Shown: positions 17,667-24,480, numbered from the stretch's first letter. The stretch: DNA of 26,590 nucleotides from Bacteroidota bacterium (GCA_023458215.1 JAEXAJ010000040.1:1-26590), one strand, 5' to 3'. Numbers and translations are program-made. Notes: generated by a model from the letters alone, not told the origin.

Positions 17667-17706
17667 ATATTTATTAGTAAGGTGTTACAATATGGGTGTT
17701 GACTAA

Positions 17707-18483
17707 TTATCTCCTTCTGGGCCTCACAGATTCTATGACATTGAATATCTGTTTAACTTCGCACAAATCAATGACTTTATCCGAATACATGTCATTTAGT
17801 GAATGTATGGTAATGGTATGGTTCTCAACGTTATGGTCAATGATTCGTTTCACTATTATTCCGTCTGTATGCACTATCACAAAATCCCATTTGCGCAAAT
17901 GGAGTTTTGATGTAGCCCAAAGATAAGGTGCTATTTCTCTACAGTAAAGTCGGTCTCCTTCGAGGTAGCTTTCTTCGGTTCCATCATTCATGCTATCACC
18001 CTTTACCTCGAATGCTATATAGTTTCCATGTCCTTCTCTGTCCACAATGAATGGTATTTGGGGTAATTGTCCCAAATAAGAGTTGTCGGCATATCCATCT
18101 AAATATCCGGCGTATGCATATTGGTTCACGAGCGGAACATATACGATATCTTGTAAAATGGGTACGGCTTCGTTGTTTATAGGAACCGAATTCTTTAGCA
18201 TTTTTCCTTCACCCATCAATAACCACTCTTCCGAAAATATATCATCGAAGGCTTTATTGAATCTCTTCAAGAATCCTTCCGTTAGATATCTGACATTACC
18301 TTTAAAGGCATAGTTGACGTTTGTGCTATTATTATACCCCATGAGTCCGGCAATGTCTTTCTGAGTAGATGTCTGAGATACCTTTTCTGTCGAAGTCAGG
18401 TAAGATACGGCTCTATTCAGTCTCCCAAGTCTTTCTTTGGCAAGATTTTCTTTCGCTTTTTCTAAATCATCATTTTGGCTCAT
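17707..18483 (-). CDS. Phage-type S24 (LexA/CI-like) self-cleaving repressor
   Basis: A 258-residue transcriptional repressor. The N-terminal part (about 15-90) is a helix-turn-helix-like domain with TQKDIAGLMGYNNSTNVNYA near 40. A linker contains an Ala125-Gly126 pair (QYAYAGYLDG), the likely autocleavage site. The C-terminal S24 peptidase fold has the nucleophile Ser164 in FEVKGDSMNDG and the general base Lys212 in IIVKRI. Domain order and residues match CI/LexA-type repressors that self-cleave when stimulated by RecA. It is divergent from the tail-tube-like genes across a symmetric double operator (18624-18691), so it very likely represses both directions. A SOS link is inferred, not shown. 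Confidence 0.9.
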   Translation of the reverse strand: MSQNDDLEKAKENLAKERLGRLNRAVSYLTSTEKVSQTSTQKDIAGLMGYNNSTNVNYAFKGNVRYLTEGFLKRFNKAFDDIFSEEWLLMGEGKMLKNSVPINNEAVPILQDIVYVPLVNQYAYAGYLDGYADNSYLGQLPQIPFIVDREGHGNYIAFEVKGDSMNDGTEESYLEGDRLYCREIAPYLWATSKLHLRKWDFVIVHTDGIIVKRIIDHNVENHTITIHSLNDMYSDKVIDLCEVKQIFNVIESVRPRRR

Positions 18484-18623
18484 ATCAATGTCTTTTATAT
18501 AGGTTGTATACTTATAATATTAGTATTTCTATGTTGTGCTTACATTATTGGCATATTATGATATTCTCAAATTATGTATCCTATGTATATATAATAAGGT
18601 GAAAATACCTTCAATCGTTAAAC

Positions 18624-18691
18624 GTTGCAAATATACTAATTATTTTAGTATTTACTACTTGTTATACTGAAATAGTTAGTATATTTGCAAC
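18624..18691. promoter_or_regulatory. Symmetric divergent promoter with two repressor operators
   Basis: A perfect 16-bp inverted repeat, GTTGCAAATATACTAA (18624-18639) and TTAGTATATTTGCAAC (18676-18691), carries a TATATTTG -7 box in each direction (plus 18680-18687; minus 18628-18635). Two 19-bp operators lie inside it: ATACTAA-N5-TTAGTAT (18633-18651) and ATACTGA-N5-TTAGTAT (18664-18682). Their centres are 31 bp apart, about three helical turns. Each overlaps one -7 box. TTG at 18659-18661 is a plausible plus-strand -33 with an 18-base spacer. This is the layout expected for a lambda-like repressor switch. Confidence 0.88.
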
Positions 18692-18692
18692 A

Positions 18693-19011
18693 TCAATCAA
18701 TTACAAAGGTAACTGATTGGAAGTATAAATCAAAAAAATAGTTCTTTGAAATGATGTAAAAGCCTCATATAGGTTTTTGGCCTATATGAGTAGCCGACAA
18801 AACTAATAAACGTACATAAGCAAGTTGGAGCTTGCGAGCTGTACAATGTATAACAATTAACAGAAAACACCGCAAAGAATCGTCTTCGAGCAGTAAGCAT
18901 ACAGGTTAGGCGTCTGTACTGTTTTCGCACTTAAATATTTAGTAAATCCTTAAAGTATAAGGATGATTCTTATAAACAACAATTCTAATTAATTTTTAAA
19001 CACTTAAAATT
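18693..19011 (+). promoter_or_regulatory. Long structured leader of the first tail-tube-like gene
   Basis: About 320 untranslated bases between the predicted transcription start and the ATG at 19012. It contains a perfect 10-bp hairpin (CTCATATAGG 18764-18773 with CCTATATGAG 18781-18790), a short GCTTGCGAGC palindrome near 18832, the 66-bp element at 18861, and a small ATCCTT/AAGGAT hairpin (18946-18964). No credible gene is present. The length and structure suggest post-transcriptional control or an antitermination-type function. Confidence 0.6.
18861..18926 (+). repeat. 66-bp leader element, copy 1
   Basis: Non-coding element starting CAGAAAACACCGC and ending CTGTACTGTTTTC. It is bounded by a GAAAAC/GTTTTC pair and holds CAGTA/TACTG pairing (18891-18895 with 18917-18921). 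Matches copy 2 at 19711-19776 in 61 of 66 positions without gaps; flanking bases do not align. Sits 86 bases before the first tail-tube-like gene. Confidence 0.9.
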
Positions 19012-19479
19012 ATGGCACAGTTATCTTGGGGAAAACCCACAATTGAATTCGGAGAATGCGGAGCTAATGGTTCAGCTCCTACTACATGGAAAAAGTTGGC
19101 ATACGATCCGGTTGAAAATTCAACGAAGTTAACCCCTACCAAGGGCGAAAAGAAAGAAGCTAAGGTAGAAGGCGGCGAGAATGAAGCCGTGAAGTACGCA
19201 AAGAATACGTATGTATTCGAGTTTGAAGTTCGCGCCGCCAAAGGCCGTAGCAAACCTATTCCCGATGCAGACGGAGTAGTGGAAGGCGAATATGCGGTAC
19301 GTCTCACACCCGAAGATCCTACGGTGGAAGGTATCTTAATTGACAAAGCCACCGTATCGGTTGAAGAAACCTTTGATACAGCCGAAGGTAAAAAGTGGAA
19401 ATATACTTTCGATGTATTGAAGCCGGCTTCGGGTAATCAGGTAAAACCTTATACAGCTTCTGCCCCTTCCGGGGAATAG
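19012..19479 (+). CDS. Phage tail-tube-like protein, copy 1
   Basis: A 155-residue cytoplasmic protein starting MAQLSWGKPTIEFGECG. Its beta-rich pattern, small size and gene order (followed downstream by a chaperone-like gene) resemble tail tube proteins of Bacteroides prophages. Visible landmarks are KLTPTKGEKKEAKVEGGE near 40, FEFEVRAAKGR near 69, YAVRLTPED near 93 and KKWKYTFDVLKP near 127. It is about 93% identical to the second copy at 19871; differences between the two are overwhelmingly synonymous at DNA level. It is the first gene read from the repressor-controlled promoter. The tail-tube assignment is recognition of a family pattern and not proven. Confidence 0.75.
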   Translation: MAQLSWGKPTIEFGECGANGSAPTTWKKLAYDPVENSTKLTPTKGEKKEAKVEGGENEAVKYAKNTYVFEFEVRAAKGRSKPIPDADGVVEGEYAVRLTPEDPTVEGILIDKATVSVEETFDTAEGKKWKYTFDVLKPASGNQVKPYTASAPSGE

Positions 19480-19486
19480 TCAATTT

Positions 19487-19687
19487 ATGATAGCAACAGT
19501 GATAAAAGCTCAGGACGGAAAAATATTCCGTCGCATCTCCGACAACTGGATTGCCGGGCCGGAACTTTACCTCGGTTATACCTATTACCTCGACGGTAAG
19601 AAACTCGATGAACCACTCTTGGAACTTCCCGAGCATTACGAAGAGATTGATATCCCCGAAGAGTATAGAGAGCAATTTGTTCAGTAA
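19487..19687 (+). CDS. Small partner protein of the tail-tube-like gene
   Basis: A 66-residue acidic protein (MIATVIKAQDGKIFRRISDN..., ending PEEYREQFVQ) whose ATG lies seven bases after the stop of copy 1, so it is probably translationally coupled. Small proteins with the pattern GKIFRRISD followed by YLGYTYYLDGKKLDEPLLELPEH appear to me to be typical companions of this type of Bacteroides phage gene. Only copy 1 has it; copy 2 is followed instead by a hairpin. No function assigned. Confidence 0.75.
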   Translation: MIATVIKAQDGKIFRRISDNWIAGPELYLGYTYYLDGKKLDEPLLELPEHYEEIDIPEEYREQFVQ

Positions 19688-19710
19688 CAGACAATAAAAC
19701 AAACATCAAA

Positions 19711-19776
19711 CAGAAAACACCGCAAAGAATCGTCCTTGAGCAGTGAGCATACAGGCTGGGCGTCTGTACTGTTTTC
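19711..19776 (+). repeat. 66-bp leader element, copy 2
   Basis: Second copy of the element at 18861, with five substitutions and no gaps. It starts 850 bases after copy 1 and precedes the second tail-tube-like gene. Four of the five changes would alter amino acids if the minus-strand frame across it were translated, and the plus-strand frame that is open in copy 1 is stopped in copy 2, so it is not protein coding. Confidence 0.9.
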
Positions 19777-19789
19777 TACTGATAGACCC

Positions 19790-19822
19790 GGCTTGTCCTT
19801 AGGTGTACAATGGGGGCAGGCC
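19790..19822 (+). promoter_or_regulatory. Leader hairpin before the second tail-tube-like gene
   Basis: GGCTTGTCC (19790-19798) can pair along its full length with GGGCAGGCC (19814-19822), with two G-U wobbles and a 15-base loop. It sits between the 66-bp element and the ATG at 19871, the same relative place as a different small hairpin in the first leader. Confidence 0.55.
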
Positions 19823-19870
19823 ATCTTATTAACAATAACTTATTATTAAATTTTTAAAACACTTAAGATT

Positions 19871-20332
19871 ATGGCACAGTTATCATGGGGAAAACCCTCA
19901 ATAGAATTCGGCAAATGTGGAGCTAATGGTGCAGCTCCTACTACATGGACAAAGTTGGCATACGATCCGGTAGAAAACTCAACGAAGTTGACCCCTACCA
20001 AGGGTGAAAAGAAAGAAGCCAAAGTAGAAGGCGGTGAGAATGAAGCCGTGAAATATGCAAAGAATACGTTCGTATTCGAGTTTGAAGTTCGTGCCGCCAA
20101 AGGCCGTACCAAGCCTATTGAAGATGCCGACGGAGTGGTCGACGGGGAATATGCCGTTCGTCTCACTCCCGAAGACTCTACAGTCGAAGGGATTCTGATT
20201 GACAAAGCTACCGTATCAGTAGAAGAAACTTTCGACACTGCCGAAGGTAAGAAATGGAAATATACTTTCGATGTATTGAAACCTGCTGAGGGAAATCAGG
20301 TAAAGCCTTATACGGCTCCTGCTCAATCTTAA
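19871..20332 (+). CDS. Phage tail-tube-like protein, copy 2
   Basis: A 153-residue paralogue of the protein at 19012, with the same start MAQLSWGKPSIEFGKCG and only about ten substitutions plus a changed C-terminal tail (PAQS in place of SAPSGE). In the last 54 codons compared (19261-19422 against 20120-20281), 23 codons differ synonymously and only 3 change the residue. Both copies therefore appear maintained by selection. Preceded by its own 66-bp element and followed by a hairpin at 20355. The identity as tail tube is inferred. Confidence 0.75.
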   Translation: MAQLSWGKPSIEFGKCGANGAAPTTWTKLAYDPVENSTKLTPTKGEKKEAKVEGGENEAVKYAKNTFVFEFEVRAAKGRTKPIEDADGVVDGEYAVRLTPEDSTVEGILIDKATVSVEETFDTAEGKKWKYTFDVLKPAEGNQVKPYTAPAQS

Positions 20333-20354
20333 ACGATAGAAACATCAGAACCTT

Positions 20355-20380
20355 AAAGAGTGCCTTAACCGGCACTCTTT
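20355..20380 (+). terminator. Perfect 10-bp hairpin after the second tail-tube-like gene
   Basis: AAAGAGTGCC (20355-20364), loop TTAACC, GGCACTCTTT (20371-20380). The 3' arm itself ends in CTTT but no long U-tract follows. Lying 23 bases after the stop and 25 before the next ATG, it may attenuate read-through so that the tube-like proteins exceed the chaperone-like protein, or protect the upstream mRNA end. Confidence 0.7.
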
Positions 20381-20405
20381 GCTAACCCTTCAATTACCGA
20401 TTGAT

Positions 20406-21107
20406 ATGAATAAACAAACCGAAATGAACGTGGCCGATGCCATTATCGAGAAAGCGATCAGGTTCAACGTTGGCAAACAAAAATATAGCATCTATCCCCC
20501 GACATTAGGCAAAACTCAGATATTGAAGAACCTCTATTTGGGACTGGATGTAAATTCCCGGCTCCTCTCATTGAATCCTTTGGCAGAGGCTATCCGCATC
20601 AGTAAAGAAAGTCCCGATGTTGTTTGTCAAATCATTGCCTATTCTACTTTCAGCGATAAGACTAGCATTATGAATACCGAAAAGGTATTTCAAAGGGCCA
20701 AAACCTTGAAAGAACACCTCACTACCGAAGACTTGGCAACACTTTTATCCCTTATTCTCTCGAACGACAAAACGGACGAATTCATCAAATACTTCAAAAT
20801 AGATGCCGATAAAGAGCTAAGAGAACGTATCAGCCGGATTAAAGGTGAGAGCAACAGCCTTACTTTTGGTGGAAAGAGCATTTACGGCCTTCTGATAGAC
20901 TTTGCCTGCCAGCGCTATGGCTGGACTATGGATTATATTCTTTGGGGAATCAGTTACGTCAATCTGAACATGCTGTTTGCCGATGCCATCACTACCGTTT
21001 ATCTCACCGACGAGGAGCGGAAGCAATTAGGAATGGGCTTCGGGCAATCCATCAATGCAGATGATCCGGCAAATAGGGATTTGATTCGAGAGCTGATTAG
21101 CGAATAA
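20406..21107 (+). CDS. Tail-assembly-chaperone-like protein
   Basis: A 233-residue soluble, helix-rich protein. I use the ATG at 20406 (MNKQTEMNVADAII) rather than a TTG at 20379 that would lie inside the hairpin. N-terminal segment FNVGKQKYSIYPPTLGKTQIL suggests a small beta region; the remainder is helical and ends with YGWTMDYILWGISYVNLNMLFADAI, a pattern like the C-terminal part of tail assembly chaperones (gpG/gpGT role). Its place immediately after a tail-tube-like gene fits that role, since chaperones usually lie between tube and tape measure. No tape measure gene follows. The assignment is moderate; no -1 frameshift site was identified. Confidence 0.6.
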   Translation: MNKQTEMNVADAIIEKAIRFNVGKQKYSIYPPTLGKTQILKNLYLGLDVNSRLLSLNPLAEAIRISKESPDVVCQIIAYSTFSDKTSIMNTEKVFQRAKTLKEHLTTEDLATLLSLILSNDKTDEFIKYFKIDADKELRERISRIKGESNSLTFGGKSIYGLLIDFACQRYGWTMDYILWGISYVNLNMLFADAITTVYLTDEERKQLGMGFGQSINADDPANRDLIRELISE

Positions 21108-21680
21108 TACTATTCCGGTGACAGTGGGACGTAAATTACATTTTGACACTTTGCATTTCTAATCGTCTTAGATTGCTTTATTTACGAACATATCCTTGTA
21201 CCTATTGAAAAATGTAAACGGTTTTTGCTAACTTCTTTTTAATTAGTGGAATAGCGGATTGTATGCACTTCTAATAAATTTGAATATTCCTTTTTGATGA
21301 TGATTGAGAGGTTCCTCGTAGAGAAACAATGCGATCCCCGTAGAGCAAATACATGTTCCTCGTAGAGGAAGTTAATATCTTGTCGGCAGAGAATGAATAG
21401 TTTGTCTGCAAGATATTAATAAACTAACTGCAAGATATTAACTTACTCTTTTCGGAATATGCACAAAAGAGGATTATTATACAAGATACAGTTCGATTCT
21501 TTCCAATAAATATGCATTGTTGTTCTATTTAGACCTCCGATGCTTTTGGGAAATGTTCGTTTAAAGGATGTTTTGCTTTCTTTTGGAAAGAAAAGATTTA
21601 GAAAGGCATGCTTTTGTCTAAACGCTTGTTCGGTAATAATAGAATGAAACACGAAGTCACAGAGGTTTAATGGAATAGCT
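21108..21680. other. Gene-free gap in the phage-like island
   Basis: 573 bases with no credible coding frame, located where a phage would carry its tape measure gene. It contains the 22-bp-period array (21311-21442). The rest is AT-rich sequence with no recognisable gene remains, tRNA or clear consensus promoter. Confidence 0.7.
21311..21442. repeat. Degenerate 22-bp-period repeat array
   Basis: Six consecutive 22-bp units can be laid out from 21311. Units 1-3 share GTTCCTCGTAGAG or GATCCCCGTAGAG (starts 21311, 21333, 21355). Units 5 and 6 share CTGCAAGATATTAA (21406-21419 and 21428-21441), and unit 4 is intermediate. AAGTTAATATCTTG (21369-21382) and CAAGATATTAACTT (21431-21444) form a perfect 14-bp inverted repeat. 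A 22-bp period places units on one face of DNA about every two turns. Confidence 0.8.
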
Positions 21681-22058
21681 ATGGATATAGAATTAACAGA
21701 TATAATTACCATTGTAGGAACGATGGGTGGTATAGAAGGGCTTAAATGGGGCATTCACTCTTGGGTTAACCGTAGGACGGATGCCCGGAAAGAGGATGCT
21801 TCAGCCGATGGCATGGAAATACAGAATTTGCTGAATATCATTAGTGCCCAGTCTGCTCAGATAGATAATCAGGAGAAACGTATGGCTGCCAGGGATGGGA
21901 AGGTTGACTTTCTTTATTCGGAAAATAATAAACTCCGTTCAGAAAATCTTGAGTTGATACGCCAAAAGCATGAACTGGAACTACGCCTTAAAGAAGCCGA
22001 AATAAAGAAATGCGACATGCGTGGCTGCGTTAACCGCCAACCACCGAGTGATTATTAA
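21681..22058 (+). CDS. Coiled-coil phage-type small protein (holin/lysis-module-like)
   Basis: A 125-residue protein with a weakly hydrophobic N-terminal stretch (about 7-25, IITIVGTMGGIEGLKWGI), a charged coiled-coil region (about 45-110, with LRSENLELIRQKHELELRLKEAE near 89) and a Cys-containing tail, CDMRGCVNRQPPSDY. Proteins of this shape and tail are familiar to me from Bacteroides prophage lysis regions. The next gene starts essentially at its stop. Function is not established; a membrane-associated accessory to lysis is the best guess. Confidence 0.65.
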   Translation: MDIELTDIITIVGTMGGIEGLKWGIHSWVNRRTDARKEDASADGMEIQNLLNIISAQSAQIDNQEKRMAARDGKVDFLYSENNKLRSENLELIRQKHELELRLKEAEIKKCDMRGCVNRQPPSDY

Positions 22059-22095
22059 AATGGGTTATTACTTATCATTTACATTTATTGAAATT

Positions 22096-22542
22096 ATGAA
22101 AATATTACCTTGGATATTGGTTGTTTTGCTTGTGATAGCTTGTGTACTGGCATGGTTCCGTCCGCACGAGCCTCAAGTAGAAATACGGTGCGAGACAAAG
22201 ATAAAGACTACATTGAAGGTCGATACCTTGTTTATCTCTGCTCCGATGGTAACATTCTTCCGGATTACGGCAGATACGATTCGTGTAGGCGATACGATTG
22301 TTCAGCGTGAACAGGCTGTGTATGCAGACAGCCTTTATCGGGCTTGGGTAAGCGGATATCGTCCCAGGCTCGATAGTATTGAGGTATATCCGCGAACTGT
22401 TACCCGTACAGTGACTAACGATATTTACCACACCGTTGCATCGAAGCGAAAACGCTGGGGACTTGGCTTACAGGCCGGTTATGGCTATCCCGGAGGATTT
22501 TATGTAGGAGGTGGGGTGAGCTATAATCTTTTTCAGTGGTAG
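22096..22542 (+). CDS. Single-pass membrane protein of phage lysis-module type
   Basis: A 148-residue protein with one N-terminal transmembrane segment (MKILPWILVVLLVIACVLAW) followed by a periplasmic region. The middle (TKIKTTLKVDTLFIS, then ITADTIRVGDTIV) is beta-rich, and the glycine/tyrosine-rich C-terminus (LGLQAGYGYPGGFYVGG-type) ends like an outer-membrane strand, VSYNLFQW. I chose the ATG at 22096, which starts the membrane segment; an ATG at 22060 just after the previous stop and a GTG at 22021 are possible. The topology would suit a spanin-like protein bridging the envelope, but that is an inference. The gene's stop codon lies inside the palindromic repeat at 22540. Confidence 0.65.
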   Translation: MKILPWILVVLLVIACVLAWFRPHEPQVEIRCETKIKTTLKVDTLFISAPMVTFFRITADTIRVGDTIVQREQAVYADSLYRAWVSGYRPRLDSIEVYPRTVTRTVTNDIYHTVASKRKRWGLGLQAGYGYPGGFYVGGGVSYNLFQW

Positions 22543-22570
22543 GATCTCCAGATCCATCTCATTCGCTTTC
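22540..22570. repeat. 31-bp palindrome-bearing repeat, left copy
   Basis: Starts TAGGATCTCCAGATCC and continues to 22570. The core GGATCT-CC-AGATCC (22542-22555) is a 6-bp hairpin preceded by GTAG. It matches the sequence at 26000-26030 in 26 of 31 positions. Located at the 3' end of a gene, as REP elements commonly are. Confidence 0.75.
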
Positions 22571-22678
22571 CCTATAAACTCATGTAACCTTGATGGTTTG
22601 AAATTGAAGGATGATATATCGGTTGGACGTTATATGGAACTTTCTATAGAATTCTTTTCCCTTTAATATTATAATAGT

Positions 22679-22686
22679 TACATTTG
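22679..22686 (+). promoter_or_regulatory. -7 box for the AAA+ ATPase gene
   Basis: TACATTTG matches TAnnTTTG, 63 bases before the ATG at 22750. It separates this gene from the phage-like genes upstream. No clear -33 box. Confidence 0.6.
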
Positions 22687-22749
22687 CATTAAGAGAGTGA
22701 AAGACATCTTTTGAGGAATGTAAGTAGCAAATACTAATAGAATACGATT

Positions 22750-24417
22750 ATGAGTTCAAATTCAGGTTCACCGGACTCCGGTCAGTCATCTAATTTTTAT
22801 GCGGGCTGTGGGGTAATGCTTGTTGTTGCCCTTATTATAGCATTAGCGGTAGGCTTTAGTTCGAAAAGCACATCAACTACTTTCTGGGTGATTGGTGTTT
22901 TTGTTGTTATTACAATTATAAAATTATTGCCAAATAGTTGGTTTTATGCCAATCCGCAGTCAGATAATGCAGGGGAAATATTAAAGAACCAAGCAACGCA
23001 CACGACCTATAGATTTAATGGTATCGAAGAGTCTTATTTTGATACCGTTAAGGAATATGGAGAGAAGCTGTATCTCTTTCTTTTAAAGTTACGTTGTGAT
23101 TCACGTTTAAAAGAACCACTTGAAAATCTTTCTTTAAATGGTGGTTCACAAAATATAGTATTTCCTGATGGCATTAATACATTGATGCTGGCAGATCTGT
23201 TAAAGATATATCATCAACTGGAATATAAATTTGGCGAAGACCCAAAGGAAAGCTTTGCTATGGTTTATTTATTCGCTCGGATGAATGGAATAACATCATT
23301 ATCGTACAAAACATTATCTGTCTACTATGACCGTTTGGTTCAAGAGATTACTAAGTTGATGCCTACAGTTGAAAGGCAAAAAATGAGTGACATTAATATA
23401 AATACTTTTTTTGTTTTAGGTGCATTGGTTCAAAATGTGGATAGTGAAATGGGGAAGCAGTATTATTTGCTTTTATATCGTTATGCTTCCCTTATAGTCA
23501 AAGCAGATGGTACTATCACAGATAAGGAATCTGAGTTTCTTAAAAATATATTTTCTCTTAGGAAAGATGATACAAATGAATCGGAATTGAAACTAAGTAT
23601 TGATACGCCAAGCAATAGCGGAATGAACCAGTTGCGTCGGCTGGTTGGGCTTGGTTTAGTAAAGCAGGAAGTAGCTACATTAATCAATTTTATTGAGATA
23701 AGAAAAATGCGTGAAGCAAAGGGGATGAAAGCGCCTGATTTGTCGTATCATTGCGTTTTTATAGGAAATCCGGGTACTGGAAAGACTACAGTTGCCCGTA
23801 TTTTGGCAAATGTTTATAGAGAACTGGGATTATTAAAAAGTGGACATTTGGTAGAGACTGATCGTTCCGGTTTAGTTGCGGAGTATGTAGGGCAGACAGC
23901 TATAAAGACGAATAAAATAGTTGATTCGGCATTAGATGGGGTGCTCTTTATAGACGAAGCTTATTCCTTGGTAACGAATACAAGTAGTGATTTTGGGAAA
24001 GAGGCTATTTCGACATTATTGAAACGAATAGAAGACGAACGAGACCGACTGATTGTTATTCTAGCCGGCTACACGGATGAAATGAAAAATTTTATTGATT
24101 CCAATCCTGGTCTTCAGTCGCGCTTTAACCGTTATATAGAGTTTGAAGATTACTCTGAAGAGGAATTGATGCAGATTTTCCTTGATAATTTGAAGCGGTA
24201 TGACTACTTTATTACTAATGATGCTAAAGAGAAAGTGAGGTTGCTGATTTCAAAAGCTATTATTAACAAAGATCGAAATTTTGGAAATGCCCGCTGGGTT
24301 CGTAATATCTTTGAAAAGACATTAGAAATTCAAGCTAACCGCTTGGCGGTAGAAGGGAATATTTCTAATGAAGCATTGATAACTATTACAGAAAAAGATA
24401 TAATAGCTGAAGTGTAA
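22750..24417 (+). CDS. Membrane-anchored TerB-like / CbxX-type AAA+ ATPase
   Basis: A 555-residue protein. Two hydrophobic helices (about 19-37 and 44-60) place it in the inner membrane. A middle helical region includes a TerB-like segment, YRYASLIVKADGTITDKESEFLKNIF near 245-272. The C-terminal CbxX/CfxQ-type AAA+ domain (about 295-555) has LVGLGLVKQEV, Walker A GNPGTGKTTVAR near 338, Walker B VLFIDEAYS near 397, sensor 1 ILAGYTDEM near 437, the arginine finger in GLQSRFNRYIEF near 453 and sensor 2 GNARWVRNIFE near 518. All motor residues are present, so it should be an active remodelling ATPase. CbxX relatives include the Rubisco activase CbbX and EccA of type VII secretion; neither partner is here. 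It likely forms a unit with the secreted protein that follows. Confidence 0.88.
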   Translation: MSSNSGSPDSGQSSNFYAGCGVMLVVALIIALAVGFSSKSTSTTFWVIGVFVVITIIKLLPNSWFYANPQSDNAGEILKNQATHTTYRFNGIEESYFDTVKEYGEKLYLFLLKLRCDSRLKEPLENLSLNGGSQNIVFPDGINTLMLADLLKIYHQLEYKFGEDPKESFAMVYLFARMNGITSLSYKTLSVYYDRLVQEITKLMPTVERQKMSDININTFFVLGALVQNVDSEMGKQYYLLLYRYASLIVKADGTITDKESEFLKNIFSLRKDDTNESELKLSIDTPSNSGMNQLRRLVGLGLVKQEVATLINFIEIRKMREAKGMKAPDLSYHCVFIGNPGTGKTTVARILANVYRELGLLKSGHLVETDRSGLVAEYVGQTAIKTNKIVDSALDGVLFIDEAYSLVTNTSSDFGKEAISTLLKRIEDERDRLIVILAGYTDEMKNFIDSNPGLQSRFNRYIEFEDYSEEELMQIFLDNLKRYDYFITNDAKEKVRLLISKAIINKDRNFGNARWVRNIFEKTLEIQANRLAVEGNISNEALITITEKDIIAEV

Positions 24418-24480
24418 TAAATAACGGTAATGATGATTATTTAATGAAACGACAAACTTTATAAACTAAAATATCTTATT

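Noticed and set aside
18730..18930. 66-residue minus-strand frame across the first 66-bp element
   Set aside because: Between the two copies four of five changes alter residues in this frame, so it is not under protein selection; it overlaps the leader of a plus-strand transcript.
19012..20332. Diversity-generating retroelement with template and variable repeats
   Set aside because: No reverse transcriptase is present, and the differences between copies are mostly synonymous third positions rather than adenine-directed changes.
20379..20405. TTG start extending the chaperone-like gene upstream
   Set aside because: The extension begins within the 10-bp hairpin and adds nine residues without pattern; the ATG at 20406 is simpler.
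21311..21442. Possible CRISPR array in the 22-bp repeats
   Set aside because: Units are directly adjacent with no unique spacers, too degenerate, and no cas genes are present.
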